Shown here: positions 18,083-25,893 of the stretch, piece after piece | Position numbering within the stretch: position 1 is the first letter of the stretch | Layout: every line of letters begins with the position of its first letter | NCBI GenBank assembly: GCA_015233365.1 | Contig: JADFXU010000007.1 | Coordinates: 1-64,000 of the forward strand | Source of the DNA: Nitrospirota bacterium | Lineage (GTDB): Bacteria; Nitrospirota; Thermodesulfovibrionia; Thermodesulfovibrionales; Dissulfurispiraceae | Length of the DNA: 64,000 nt | Direction of reading: 5' to 3' | Translations under genes and position numbers: made by a program | The notes under the pieces: generated by a model | What the model saw: the letters and a program-made list of their open reading frames with translations, nothing else | Databases searched by the model: none | Told to the model about the DNA's origin: nothing

Positions 18083-19351
18083 ATGCAGGGTGCGCGTTGC
18101 AGAATGCACATTGCACTTTCTACGGGTAAATCCGGTTTTTTCATTTTTCTCGCCTTTTTCCTGTTGAATCTGATCCTGCAATTCCCTGCCGGTATCCCGG
18201 GGTTTGGACCCTCGTGCGCGTATGCAGAACGCGCTCAGGAAGAATACAAGCGTATTCAAAAGGATATCAGGACACACAAACAAAAGCTGGAGTCAGTTAA
18301 AAAACAGGAGCAGTCCGTTGCCGAAGAACTGAGGAAAATGACTTCCGAACTGGCCGAAATTGACCAGCAGTTGTCGGCAAAAAAGAACAAGATAAAACAG
18401 TTGAACAGCAATATTCTTGCGCTGCAGGGAGAGATTGCAGGCAACAGCGCCATCCTGCAGGAGCACAAGATCCGCCTGAAAAAGAGATTGAGAATGCTGG
18501 CGGTGCTTAATGTAAACAAGGACGCGCTTCTGATTTTGCTTAGCGGAGAAGATTTCACACAAACATTGAGGATTGAGAGATACCTGAAGGACGTCTCGGA
18601 CTATGATTACGGGCTCATAAAAAAATATAAGACGGAACTGCAGATTCTGGCGAAAAAAAATGCCGAGCTGAAAACTCTTTATGCGGCTCTCAAGGAAGAG
18701 GAAACTAGTCTCAGGAAACTGGAAATAGCCTTAAAGGAAAAGAAGAAGGAGCGCGAGACGCTGCTCGCCCAGGTCAGAAAAGAAAAAGGCATCTATGAAA
18801 ATATGATTAAGGAGCTGAGAGAGACATCCAACAGATTGCTCGCAATAATCCAGGAGGCTGATAAGAGGGAGCGCGAAGCGAGAAAAAAAAGGAATATCAA
18901 AACAAAACCCGGAAAAAAAGAAGAAGAAGAGGCGCCGGACGACAGCGTGTTTCGCAAACTTAAAGGGAAACTTCCCTGGCCGGTAGCAGGCAATGTTGCA
19001 TTGCAGTACGGGACGCAGGTCGACCCCATCTTCAATCTCCCTGTCTTCAGAAGCGGCATCCATGTGAAAGCAGAAAGCGGCGCCCAGGTAAAAGCGGTCT
19101 ATGACGGCAAAGTCGTTTTTGCAGACCAATTCAAGGGATACGGACAACTGATCATAATAAGTCACGGAAGCGGATACCATACACTTTACGGTAACCTTTC
19201 CAAGATTTTTTCAAAAAATGGCGCTATAATAAAAGAATATCAGACTATAGGAGAGGTGGGGGAATCAAGCATGCTGGGGACAGGCGGCCTGTATTTTGAG
19301 ATACGGTTCAAAGGAAAACCTATCGACCCTCAGCAATGGTTAAAGAAATAG
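18083..19351 (+). CDS. EnvC-like murein hydrolase activator (coiled coil plus degenerate LytM)
   Basis: About 422 residues. A signal peptide or anchor (GFFIFLAFFLLNLILQF) ends near CAYAERA; a long two-part coiled coil spans about 50-280; a basic linker follows; a C-terminal M23/LytM domain covers about 310-420. The zinc ligands are replaced: the HxxxD site reads SGIHVKAESG, the middle His of TLYAHLS is Asn (TLYGNLS), and the HxH is GLY (GGLYFEIR). It should therefore not cut peptidoglycan itself but activate amidases, as EnvC does for AmiA/B. It follows ftsX directly. The start could be the ATG used here, the adjoining TTG, or ATG 18107. Confidence 0.92.
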   Translation: MQGARCRMHIALSTGKSGFFIFLAFFLLNLILQFPAGIPGFGPSCAYAERAQEEYKRIQKDIRTHKQKLESVKKQEQSVAEELRKMTSELAEIDQQLSAKKNKIKQLNSNILALQGEIAGNSAILQEHKIRLKKRLRMLAVLNVNKDALLILLSGEDFTQTLRIERYLKDVSDYDYGLIKKYKTELQILAKKNAELKTLYAALKEEETSLRKLEIALKEKKKERETLLAQVRKEKGIYENMIKELRETSNRLLAIIQEADKREREARKKRNIKTKPGKKEEEEAPDDSVFRKLKGKLPWPVAGNVALQYGTQVDPIFNLPVFRSGIHVKAESGAQVKAVYDGKVVFADQFKGYGQLIIISHGSGYHTLYGNLSKIFSKNGAIIKEYQTIGEVGESSMLGTGGLYFEIRFKGKPIDPQQWLKK

Positions 19352-19391
19352 ATAACGGTATAAACGTTATAACGAATTACGAGGAGTGAAC

Positions 19392-20690
19392 ATGCATCTA
19401 AAGAGAAAATGGCTTGTCGCCACTGTTATTATCTGTTTTGCACTTACGACTGCTCTTATCGGCAAGTGGACCATAGGAACAGTGAATGCCCAGAGCAGCT
19501 ATGAGGAATTGAAGACCTTCACGGAAGTTCTGAGCTTAATAAAGAAAAATTATGTCGATGAGGTCAAGACAAAAGACCTGGTTGAATCAGCAATAAAGGG
19601 CATGGTCTCCTCACTCGATCCCCATTCAGGCTATATGACTCCTGAAGCATACAAGGAGCTTCAGGTCGAAACCAAGGGCGAGTTCGGCGGTCTCGGCATA
19701 CAGATCGGGGTAAAAGACAATGTTCTTACTGTCATTGCGCCAATTGAAGATACCCCGGCATACAGGGCGGGAATCAAAGCCGGTGATAAGATCGTGAAAA
19801 TAGCCGGGGAATCCGCGAAAAATATGGCAATAACCGATGCTGTTGCAAAAATGCGCGGGCCCAAAGGCTCTTCTATCGTATTGAGCATACTAAGAGAGGG
19901 ATGGACCCAGCCGAAAGATTTCACCATAGTAAGGGATACGATAAAAATAAAAAGCGTCAAGGCAAGAATGATAGACACCTCTATTGGATACATAAAGCTT
20001 ACGCAGTTCCAGGAAGCCACTGGCGACGATCTTTCTGCGGCACTTGCCAACCTTAAAAAGAGTGGCATGTCATCCGTTATACTTGATCTCAGAAATGATC
20101 CCGGCGGTCTGCTCGATAGCGCAGTTGATGTGGCTGAGCAGTTTCTCCCGCCCAAGCAGCTTATTGTGTATATAAAAAGCAGAAGCGGAGAAAAAAAGGA
20201 ATACTTTACAAGCGGAGAAAAGCCCTATTACACTGATTTGCCCATGGTCGTCCTTGTCAATCAGGGAAGCGCGAGCGCGTCGGAGATCGTTGCCGGTGCC
20301 CTCAAAGACTGGAAGCGGGCTGTAATCATAGGCGTCCAGACTTTCGGCAAAGGCTCTGTGCAAAGCCTTATACCGCTAAGTGACGGATCGGGTCTCAGGC
20401 TTACTACGGCAAAATACTACACCCCCAGCGGAACAAGCATCCAGAGTATCGGTATCACGCCGGATATCGTTGTCAAGCTGACTTCCAAAGACGGGAAGGA
20501 AAACCATACCGTTGTGAGGGAGAAGGACCTCGAGAGGCATCTTAAAAACGACAACGTGAAAGAAGAAGGCGAGGACAATGAAATAGCTCCTTTCGAAGTT
20601 GAAGAAAAGGACGATGTACAGCTGCAGCGGGCTGTAGACACGCTCAAGACGTGGAAGGTGTTTGAAAGTATGCTGAAAAAAGCAGCATAA
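19392..20690 (+). CDS. ctpA: S41 C-terminal processing peptidase CtpA
   Basis: 432 residues. An N-terminal signal or anchor (WLVATVIICFALTTALIG) is followed by an N-terminal helical segment (FTEVLSLIKKNYVDEV), a PDZ domain (about 95-175, GEFGGLGIQIGV...) and the S41 catalytic core with the Ser in GSASASEIVAGAL and the Lys in TFGKGSVQ, the Ser-Lys dyad. Such enzymes trim or degrade periplasmic proteins, often cell-wall hydrolases, which suits a place next to ftsEX-envC. The ATG at 19392 has GAGGAG five bases upstream; the track's GTG lies inside that ribosome-binding site. Confidence 0.95.
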   Translation: MHLKRKWLVATVIICFALTTALIGKWTIGTVNAQSSYEELKTFTEVLSLIKKNYVDEVKTKDLVESAIKGMVSSLDPHSGYMTPEAYKELQVETKGEFGGLGIQIGVKDNVLTVIAPIEDTPAYRAGIKAGDKIVKIAGESAKNMAITDAVAKMRGPKGSSIVLSILREGWTQPKDFTIVRDTIKIKSVKARMIDTSIGYIKLTQFQEATGDDLSAALANLKKSGMSSVILDLRNDPGGLLDSAVDVAEQFLPPKQLIVYIKSRSGEKKEYFTSGEKPYYTDLPMVVLVNQGSASASEIVAGALKDWKRAVIIGVQTFGKGSVQSLIPLSDGSGLRLTTAKYYTPSGTSIQSIGITPDIVVKLTSKDGKENHTVVREKDLERHLKNDNVKEEGEDNEIAPFEVEEKDDVQLQRAVDTLKTWKVFESMLKKAA

Positions 20691-20702
20691 GTAAAAACAA
20701 CG

Positions 20703-20802
20703 GGCGAAAGGCAAAGGGCAATAGGCTATAGGTGAAGAAAAAAGTCTCTTTCTGTTTTTTTGTTCCTATAGCCCTTAGCCCATTGCCTTTCGCCTTTTTT
20801 TT
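20703..20802 (+). terminator. Strong rho-independent terminator made of a 30-bp mosaic palindrome
   Basis: Two roughly 30-base arms (20703-20732 and 20765-20794, mostly complementary) are followed directly by eight Ts. The arms are built from near-repeats of one word (GGCGAAAGGCAAAGGGCAAT). It ends the transketolase-to-ctpA transcript; the next ATG lies four bases after the T-run. Confidence 0.85.
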
Positions 20803-20805
20803 ATT

Positions 20806-21480
20806 ATGAGCCGTATCATCTTTGATATAGAGACTTGCGGGACTGAATTCGGGTCTCTTGATCCCGCCGTTCAGGAGTACTTCCTTAAAGGGGCCGTTGC
20901 CGAAGAAGAGGTCATCCGCGTAAAAGAGGGCCTTTCCTTATATCCGCTGACTGCAGAGGTCATAACAATAGGAATGCTGAATCCGGATACCGGCAAAGGG
21001 GCTGTTTATTTCCAGACCCCCGGCGACATGCTGTTGCCTTTTGAGGAAGAAGGCATACTGTATGAGTGCGGAACGGAAAAGGAAATCCTCGAAAAATTCT
21101 GGAGCGCCATCAGGACATACGATCAATTCATCACCTTTAACGGCAGAGGGTTTGATTGCCCGTTCATTCTCATCCGCTCGGCGCGGCATAAAATAAAACC
21201 CTTACGGGAATTGATGCCGAACCGTTACAGCGGCCCCCATATAGACCTGTTCGATCAATTGTCTTTTTTCGGGACTTCAAGAAAGCGGTTCAGCCTTGAC
21301 ATGTGGTGCCGCACATTCGACATAAAAAGCCCCAAGGCCGACGGCATTTCCGGCCGGGATGTGAAAGAACTGTTCGGGGCAAAACGGTACATCGACATTG
21401 CGCGTTACTGTGCCGGCGATCTCAGGGCCACAAAAGAACTCTTTCTGATATGGGAGAATTATCTTAAGTTCTCTCCTTGA
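20806..21480 (+). CDS. Predicted 3'-5' exonuclease, DNA polymerase B exonuclease-like
   Basis: 224 residues, RNase H-fold DEDD exonuclease of the PolB-exo2 type. Exo I is IIFDIETCGTEF (Asp and Glu metal ligands); Exo II is the FNGRGFDCPFI segment (Asp); Exo III probably lies in YCAGDLRATKELF. It lacks any polymerase domain. A role in DNA or RNA end processing is inferred from the family. No ribosome-binding site is visible: the ATG comes straight after the terminator T-run, so either expression depends on read-through or the message is nearly leaderless. Confidence 0.85.
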   Translation: MSRIIFDIETCGTEFGSLDPAVQEYFLKGAVAEEEVIRVKEGLSLYPLTAEVITIGMLNPDTGKGAVYFQTPGDMLLPFEEEGILYECGTEKEILEKFWSAIRTYDQFITFNGRGFDCPFILIRSARHKIKPLRELMPNRYSGPHIDLFDQLSFFGTSRKRFSLDMWCRTFDIKSPKADGISGRDVKELFGAKRYIDIARYCAGDLRATKELFLIWENYLKFSP

Positions 21481-21674
21481 GAAAAAGACCCGCGCTAAGC
21501 ATATATCCCTTACATCTTGTCGGCATTTTTCACGCTTTCGCGTTTCTTTTTTAAATGGTTGCAAGTTAAAGCGTTAAGTGCGATTGTTTATCAGGGCGGC
21601 ATACCACAGGAACGCGCACTGGAGGGTATTCTGAATATGCTGCGGGGTACGATTGAAAATACTCAGGGTTTATT

Positions 21675-22056
21675 TCAAGACTGCAAGGCTCGTACATTCA
21701 CTTTCGTGTCATAAAAGGTGCTGCCTGCGCCACGGTCTGTAAGACGCTGTGAAGTGAGCGCATTTACAGAGCGAGCACCGGGAGCCTTTTGAAGCCACCA
21801 AACTCCTTCGGCAACTACAATACCGACCGGCACTCTGCGTGTAACCGAGAGATGGAACACGGCTTCGCCGCGCAAATTGAAGGCTATCACCCTCTGACCG
21901 TCAGCAAGCCCCTTGGCCGTTGCATCTGCCGGATTCATCTTCAATGTCATTCTCTCTTTAGCAAGAAGGTCGTCGCGCTCGTTGAACGAAGAATTCAGCA
22001 TCACGGGTGTCGGGACAGTCGTATGGGCAAACGGAGCGTTTGATTTCAGTCGGCAT
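21675..22056 (-). pseudogene. Molybdopterin oxidoreductase remnant: N- and C-terminal ends joined by a large deletion
   Basis: Reading from 22056 on the minus strand, MPTEIKRSVCPYDCPDT is the start of a molybdopterin oxidoreductase, with cysteines of the N-terminal [4Fe-4S] motif; GGGAG precedes the ATG and a TATAAT lies at 22082-22087. Directly after CPDT the sequence jumps, out of frame, to the C-terminal molybdopterin-dinucleotide-binding domain (LNSSFNERDDLL..., LADGQRVIAFNLRGEAVFH, ending FYDTKVNVRAL). Family members have some 600 or more residues, so about 85 percent is missing. Both ends are well preserved, so the deletion is recent or is an assembly collapse. Confidence 0.8.
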
Positions 22057-22218
22057 GATGTTTCTCCCGGGAACTGTTTTTATTATACGGTGTCGGTTCG
22101 GGCAATTCCAGCGAAAAAATGGGATTGAGTCAATGTTTCAAGCGCAAATCAACATTTTTTACAAGATGTCTGCGGTGAGTAGTATCAGGTGCACTCGACT
22201 ATGCATCAGAAGCTGAGA
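22057..22218. other. Non-coding stretch upstream of the molybdoenzyme remnant
   Basis: Holds the old promoter (TATAAT on the minus strand at 22082-22087) and the ribosome-binding site of the broken oxidoreductase. I see no other gene here. Confidence 0.4.
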
Positions 22219-22390
22219 TCAGTCGGGCGGGAGAGATAAGGAGACGATAGCCACAAACACCCCGATTTTCCGCGCAGAGCAGGCAATAAGAATATCATTC
22301 TGTATATGTGAAAGGTATCTCGCTTCAAAACCATACTTCTTTCTCAGTCCGGGAATGATAATGCCTGCCCGCCGCCAATCCCGGCCATGT
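22219..22390 (-). pseudogene. C-terminal fragment of a PIN-domain toxin
   Basis: The minus-strand frame reads DWRRAGIIIPGLRKKYGFEARYLSHIQNDILIACSARKIGVFV. This has the VapC-like order of a helix with W..AG, the ND.LIA.SAR helix carrying a catalytic Asp, and the strand after it. The expected T.N..DF end is lost and there is no start, because the 5' side runs into the head of the 37-residue ORF. I read it as an eroded toxin gene; the match is by eye only. Confidence 0.45.
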
Positions 22391-22405
22391 TGTATAATAA
22401 GCACT

Positions 22406-22519
22406 ATGAAAAAGAAGCCTTTGAAACCTAGTGGCAAAAATATTGAGATTGCCCTTGAACTGCTCGAACTCTCCTTAATTCTGAAAACTGCTGTCAAAAA
22501 GGCAGTGAAGAAAAAATAA
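22406..22519 (+). CDS. Small basic protein, 37 aa, coupled to a nucleotidyltransferase gene
   Basis: MKKKPLKPSGKNIEIALELL... ends TAVKKAVKKK: one amphipathic leucine-rich helix between lysine-rich tails. It is too short for the ORF track. Its stop TAA shares a base with the ATG of the next gene (TAATG), the usual sign of a two-gene operon. The layout recalls toxin-antitoxin or abortive-infection pairs, but I recognise no family. It lacks a clear Shine-Dalgarno, so it could also be a chance ORF. Confidence 0.45.
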   Translation: MKKKPLKPSGKNIEIALELLELSLILKTAVKKAVKKK

Positions 22520-23073
22520 TGTCCATTGTCGATGCTTTCATAAAGACAATCGCAGTTTTCGACGCGTTAAAGGACGAGAAGATCATCGAGGATTATGCCC
22601 TTATCGGCGGACTCGCATTATCTGCATGGGTTAGACCTCGAACCACAAGAGATGTTGATCTGGCAGTTATTATCTCAAAACAACTTAAATGGCCCGACCT
22701 GATTTCCATCATGGAAACGAGGTTCCATAAGAGGATATCCATTCACAAGGCAACTCCGCGTGCGACTATAAAAGAAAAATTCTCTTTTATATCAGGACAT
22801 TTTCAGGTTGATATTATAGGTACAGGAGATTTTAATTTAGCTGCAGAAGCAATTAAAAATGCCGTTGTTGCCGAAGTTTTCGACAAGAAAATCAAAGTTG
22901 CAACCCCTGAATATTTGATTCTCCTGAAATTATTGCCTTTAAGCAATCAAGATACTCTCGACATTAATATGCTCGCAAAAAAAGCCGATATGGGCATCGT
23001 TAGAAATCTTGCCCAAAAACATTTTCTCCTTCCGAAACTAGAATCTGTTCAATCAATAAGAAGTAAAAAATAA
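22519..23073 (+). CDS. Nucleotidyltransferase-fold protein (AbiEii/DUF6036-like)
   Basis: 184 residues. ALIGGLALSAWVRPRTTRDVDLAV is the nucleotidyltransferase pattern: GG..L, then a D-x-D pair (DVDL), with a third acidic residue likely in FQVDIIGTGDF. Such stand-alone enzymes are common as antitoxins or toxins that modify RNA, tRNA or proteins. C-terminal LLLKLLPLSNQDTLDINML matches the helical tail of this group. It is coupled to the 37-aa ORF upstream and sits in a patch of decayed genes, which fits a mobile stress or defence module. Confidence 0.75.
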   Translation: MSIVDAFIKTIAVFDALKDEKIIEDYALIGGLALSAWVRPRTTRDVDLAVIISKQLKWPDLISIMETRFHKRISIHKATPRATIKEKFSFISGHFQVDIIGTGDFNLAAEAIKNAVVAEVFDKKIKVATPEYLILLKLLPLSNQDTLDINMLAKKADMGIVRNLAQKHFLLPKLESVQSIRSKK

Positions 23074-23132
23074 AAAACAATGAATATTTTCTTCCCTGAA
23101 TTTATCGATAGGTTGCAACGCCCAGGTTTCTT

Positions 23133-23426
23133 TTAATTGTTTGATAACTTGACCGGATAGCCGAGTATTCTATCCATAGGTACTGCAATCTTCCTGGCTT
23201 CTACTCCCTCTTCGTTAAGATAGGACACAAATTCCAAACAAGTATTGTACCTGTATATATTATAAGTTCTCCATAAGCCCCTTACAATTTCAGGTTTCCC
23301 ATTGAACAGGAAACTGCCTTCCCCTGTATTAATATAAAAAGGCATTTCTTTTTCGCATCTTACTCTCCACTGCTGAAGCTCCCTGAGCTTAGTATTACGA
23401 TCGACCTTAGAATTATCTCTTTTCAT
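23133..23426 (-). CDS. Hypothetical protein, 97 aa
   Basis: Unrecognised. Soluble, basic N-terminus (MKRDNSKVDRNTKLREL), aromatic centre (LWRTYNIYRYNTCLEF). The ATG at 23426 has GGTGAAAG upstream; an in-frame ATG 12 bases earlier has none. It is convergent with the nucleotidyltransferase. Composition looks like coding sequence, but there is no functional clue. Confidence 0.5.
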   Translation of the reverse strand: MKRDNSKVDRNTKLRELQQWRVRCEKEMPFYINTGEGSFLFNGKPEIVRGLWRTYNIYRYNTCLEFVSYLNEEGVEARKIAVPMDRILGYPVKLSNN

Positions 23427-23690
23427 GTCTTTCACCATTTATATTAGTTATCGGCTGAAATTGCAAACAAAATAGTCCCCGCAGTCCCGCCATCTTTCCT
23501 CATGACAAGACAGGAAATATTTTCCTGCGCAGTTATGCCAGGGAGGAAAATCCTTCCGGACGGCAACTTAACCCCCGGTCACAAAAAGGAATGGGTTCAA
23601 TGACCGGACCCGAACAACCACTTTTTACAGGCTTATAACAGATTGAAATTACCCTATAAAATGGAACGGGAGTGCACACGCCGAAAACTA
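23427..23690. promoter_or_regulatory. Upstream control region with an inverted repeat before a sigma-54 promoter
   Basis: No gene seen. An inverted repeat CCGGTCA (23575-23581) and TGACCGG (23601-23607), centres 26 bp apart, lies 84-116 bp upstream of the -24 element, the usual distance for an enhancer bound by a sigma-54 activator. The binding protein is unknown. Confidence 0.45.
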
Positions 23691-23705
23691 TGGCACAGAA
23701 GTTGC
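23691..23705 (+). promoter_or_regulatory. Sigma-54 promoter
   Basis: TGGCAC (23691-23696), five bases, TTGC (23702-23705): an exact -24/-12 match, with the start codon 44 bp downstream. It should make the following gene dependent on RpoN and an enhancer-binding protein. Confidence 0.85.
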
Positions 23706-23748
23706 GAAAGGTTTCAGGGATATCTATTAATAAAGGAGGTGAAAATTA

Positions 23749-24375
23749 GTGACGATACAATCAATCGGCAGCAACTATCAGGCAATGAGCTCAATGAGGT
23801 CGGATTTTCAGAATTTCAAGACAGACGCTAAAGCGCTTCAGAGTGCCTTGAGTTCAGGGAATCAGGATCAGGTTACTCTTTCGGAAGGTGCCTTGTCTAC
23901 TTCGTTGACCCAGCTTATGAGCGACGTTTCCGGTAATACGCAGGGGCAGTCGGCGTCAGGCAGCAGCAGTCAGGTTCAGAACACCGGAAACAGCAACCAG
24001 CAGAATTTTCAAAACGACCTGCTTGCCCTCCAGAATGCCCTGAATTCATCGGGCCAGAGCCAGGGCACCTCTACACAGAATTCAGTGGCGAGTGCGTTGA
24101 ACCAGGTCGTAAGCGACCTTGAGAACATGAAGGGCCATGGTCACCATCACCACCATCACGATGCAAACGGGGCCTCCGGCAATAGTGACACTAATGTATT
24201 AGCACAACTCATGAATATGCTGAATAATAACGCCAATAGCACTTCGGGCGGCAATAGTATTTCCTCTCTTGCCAGTGTCCTTAGCTCCGGTAATGGCAAC
24301 ACCACATCTCTGGCATCGCTCTTTGGCATGGTACAAAATCAGAGCAACACTAGCGGCATTAACATCAAGACGTAA
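23749..24375 (+). CDS. Ser/Asn/Gln-rich repeat protein with a His cluster, sigma-54 controlled
   Basis: 208 residues, GTG start with a strong AAGGAGGTG. Two related repeats lie at about 19-60 and 84-125 (KTDAKALQSALSSGNQ... and QNDLLALQNALNSSGQ..., each ending in a helix such as LTQLMSDVS or LNQVVSDLE). Then come GHGHHHHHHDANG and a Ser/Asn-rich tail. There is no signal peptide, membrane helix or Cys. The alternating helix and Q/N/S-linker design suggests an exported or self-assembling surface protein, and the His run suggests metal binding; both are inference. It stands alone under its own sigma-54 promoter and ends at a bidirectional hairpin. Confidence 0.85.
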   Translation: MTIQSIGSNYQAMSSMRSDFQNFKTDAKALQSALSSGNQDQVTLSEGALSTSLTQLMSDVSGNTQGQSASGSSSQVQNTGNSNQQNFQNDLLALQNALNSSGQSQGTSTQNSVASALNQVVSDLENMKGHGHHHHHHDANGASGNSDTNVLAQLMNMLNNNANSTSGGNSISSLASVLSSGNGNTTSLASLFGMVQNQSNTSGINIKT

Positions 24376-24393
24376 AAGTGTGGGTCTTGCTCA

Positions 24394-24432
24394 AGAAGGC
24401 GGAAGAGCCGGGAAACTCTTCCAGCCTCCTTC
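24394..24432. terminator. Bidirectional terminator hairpin between convergent genes
   Basis: GAAGGCGGAAGAG pairs with CTCTTCCaGCCTcCTTC around an eight-base loop, followed by a pyrimidine-rich run. It separates the His-rich gene (+) from the NodT gene (-). Confidence 0.6.
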
Positions 24433-24438
24433 CCTTCT

Positions 24439-25893
24439 TTACGGCATGGATTCCCAGCCGCCGCCCAGGGCTTTGTACAGGGCGATGAGATCAATTGTGA
24501 TATTACTCTCGCTTTGCACTAAAGCGTTTTCTGAGGTGTAAAGCGAAAGCTCAGCCACGAGAACGTTCAGGAAAGGGATCTGGCCCTCTGTGTAAAGCTG
24601 CAAGGACAAGTCCACAGCCTTCTGGTTGGCGATCACGGCATCGTTGATCGACTTGTGGTGCTCCTGCTCTTTCCTGAATGCAATTAAGGCATTCTCTACA
24701 TCCTGAAACGCTGCCAGTACTGTTTTCTGGTATGTAATGAAAGCCTGGTCACGCAGCGCCTCCTGCAAACGCACGTTAGATATAGTAGCCCCGCCCTGGA
24801 AAACCGGCCAATTCACTGACGGACCGAATGAGAACGAGCGGCTGGAATCGGTCCACCAGGTGCGAAGCAGGTTACTATTCCAGTTTACCGTTCCGGTCAG
24901 CGAAAAAGACGGAAAGAGCTGTGCTACAGCCACACCGATTTGCGCAGTGGCGGCATGGAGCTGCGCCTCGGACTCGCGGATGTCAGGCCGGCGGCGCAGC
25001 AATTCCGACGGCAGACCGGCAGGGATTTTAGCGGGCACCCTGGGGAGGCTGCCTGCCGGTGACAACTTATCGAGCAAAGCAGCAGGCGGCTGCGCCAACA
25101 GGACACTTAAAGCATAAATGGATTGCTGTGCGGAAGTTTCAAATACCGGGATCTGAGCTTCCGTTGTAGCAACAGCAGAGTCGGCATTGGCGGCATCGAG
25201 TGCGCTGGCAAAACCCACGCTCAGCAGCTTATGGGTAATGTCGGCGGTATGCCGCTGGGCTTTAAGATTGTTTTGTGCGATCACAATCTGTTGCTGGAAA
25301 CCGCGGAGCTGGGTGTAATCAAGAGCTACTTCGGCAATGAGGCTCACCTGGACGTCGCGCATGTTCTCGATTGCGGCCTGAATATTGGCCCCTGCCGATT
25401 CGACGTTGCGGCGTATGCCCCCGAACATGTCGAGTTCCCACACAGCATCCAACCCGGCCTGATAAAGATCCTCCGTCGAATTGTTAGTGGTTGCCGTGTG
25501 TAATCGCTGATAACCGGCTGAGGCGGCAACAGACGGCAACAGACCCCCAACGGCTATGCCGCGCAAGGCACGGGCCTGTCGCAGGCGCGTGCCGGCAATT
25601 TGAAGGTCAAGGTTAGTCTTGACCGCTTCCTCAACGAGTTCATTCAATATGGGGTCGTTGAACTGCCTCCACCACTGAACAAGGTCAGCAGGCTGCGCAG
25701 TGGCCATAGATGGTTGATCCGCTGGAAGCTTTGATACCCCGGACCATGCAGGCGGGACCGCAGCAGGCTGCGGCGGGTGATATTCCGGCCCGACCATGCA
25801 TCCGCCGGTTATAGACAGGGCCAAACCCGCGGCAATCAGTACAGCAACAGAATTCCATAGTTTGTTCACATTCATCCTTACATCTTCATTCAT
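24439..25893 (-). CDS. Outer-membrane efflux lipoprotein, NodT family (MacAB-type operon)
   Basis: About 484 residues. Lipoprotein signal [19 protein letters not shown], then two TolC-like halves with the central [22 protein letters not shown] motif. It is the last gene of the ABC-type pump operon and gives that pump its outer-membrane duct. The start at 25893 overlaps the permease stop by eight bases; ATG 25875 (MNVNKLW) is an equally possible start. It is a paralogue of the NodT protein at 7296-8900. Confidence 0.92.
   Translation of the reverse strand: MNEDVRMNVNKLWNSVAVLIAAGLALSITGGCMVGPEYHPPQPAAVPPAWSGVSKLPADQPSMATAQPADLVQWWRQFNDPILNELVEEAVKTNLDLQIAGTRLRQARALRGIAVGGLLPSVAASAGYQRLHTATTNNSTEDLYQAGLDAVWELDMFGGIRRNVESAGANIQAAIENMRDVQVSLIAEVALDYTQLRGFQQQIVIAQNNLKAQRHTADITHKLLSVGFASALDAANADSAVATTEAQIPVFETSAQQSIYALSVLLAQPPAALLDKLSPAGSLPRVPAKIPAGLPSELLRRRPDIRESEAQLHAATAQIGVAVAQLFPSFSLTGTVNWNSNLLRTWWTDSSRSFSFGPSVNWPVFQGGATISNVRLQEALRDQAFITYQKTVLAAFQDVENALIAFRKEQEHHKSINDAVIANQKAVDLSLQLYTEGQIPFLNVLVAELSLYTSENALVQSESNITIDLIALYKALGGGWESMP

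Noticed and set aside
19352-19370. ATAACG-N7-CGTTAT inverted repeat before ctpA
   Set aside because: Short and without a T-run or promoter context; could be a chance hairpin.
24142-24165. His6-like run (CACCATCACCACCATCAC), looks like an affinity tag or vector contamination
   Set aside because: It is in frame within a longer native protein with its own promoter, ribosome-binding site and repeats; flanking codons are not vector-like.
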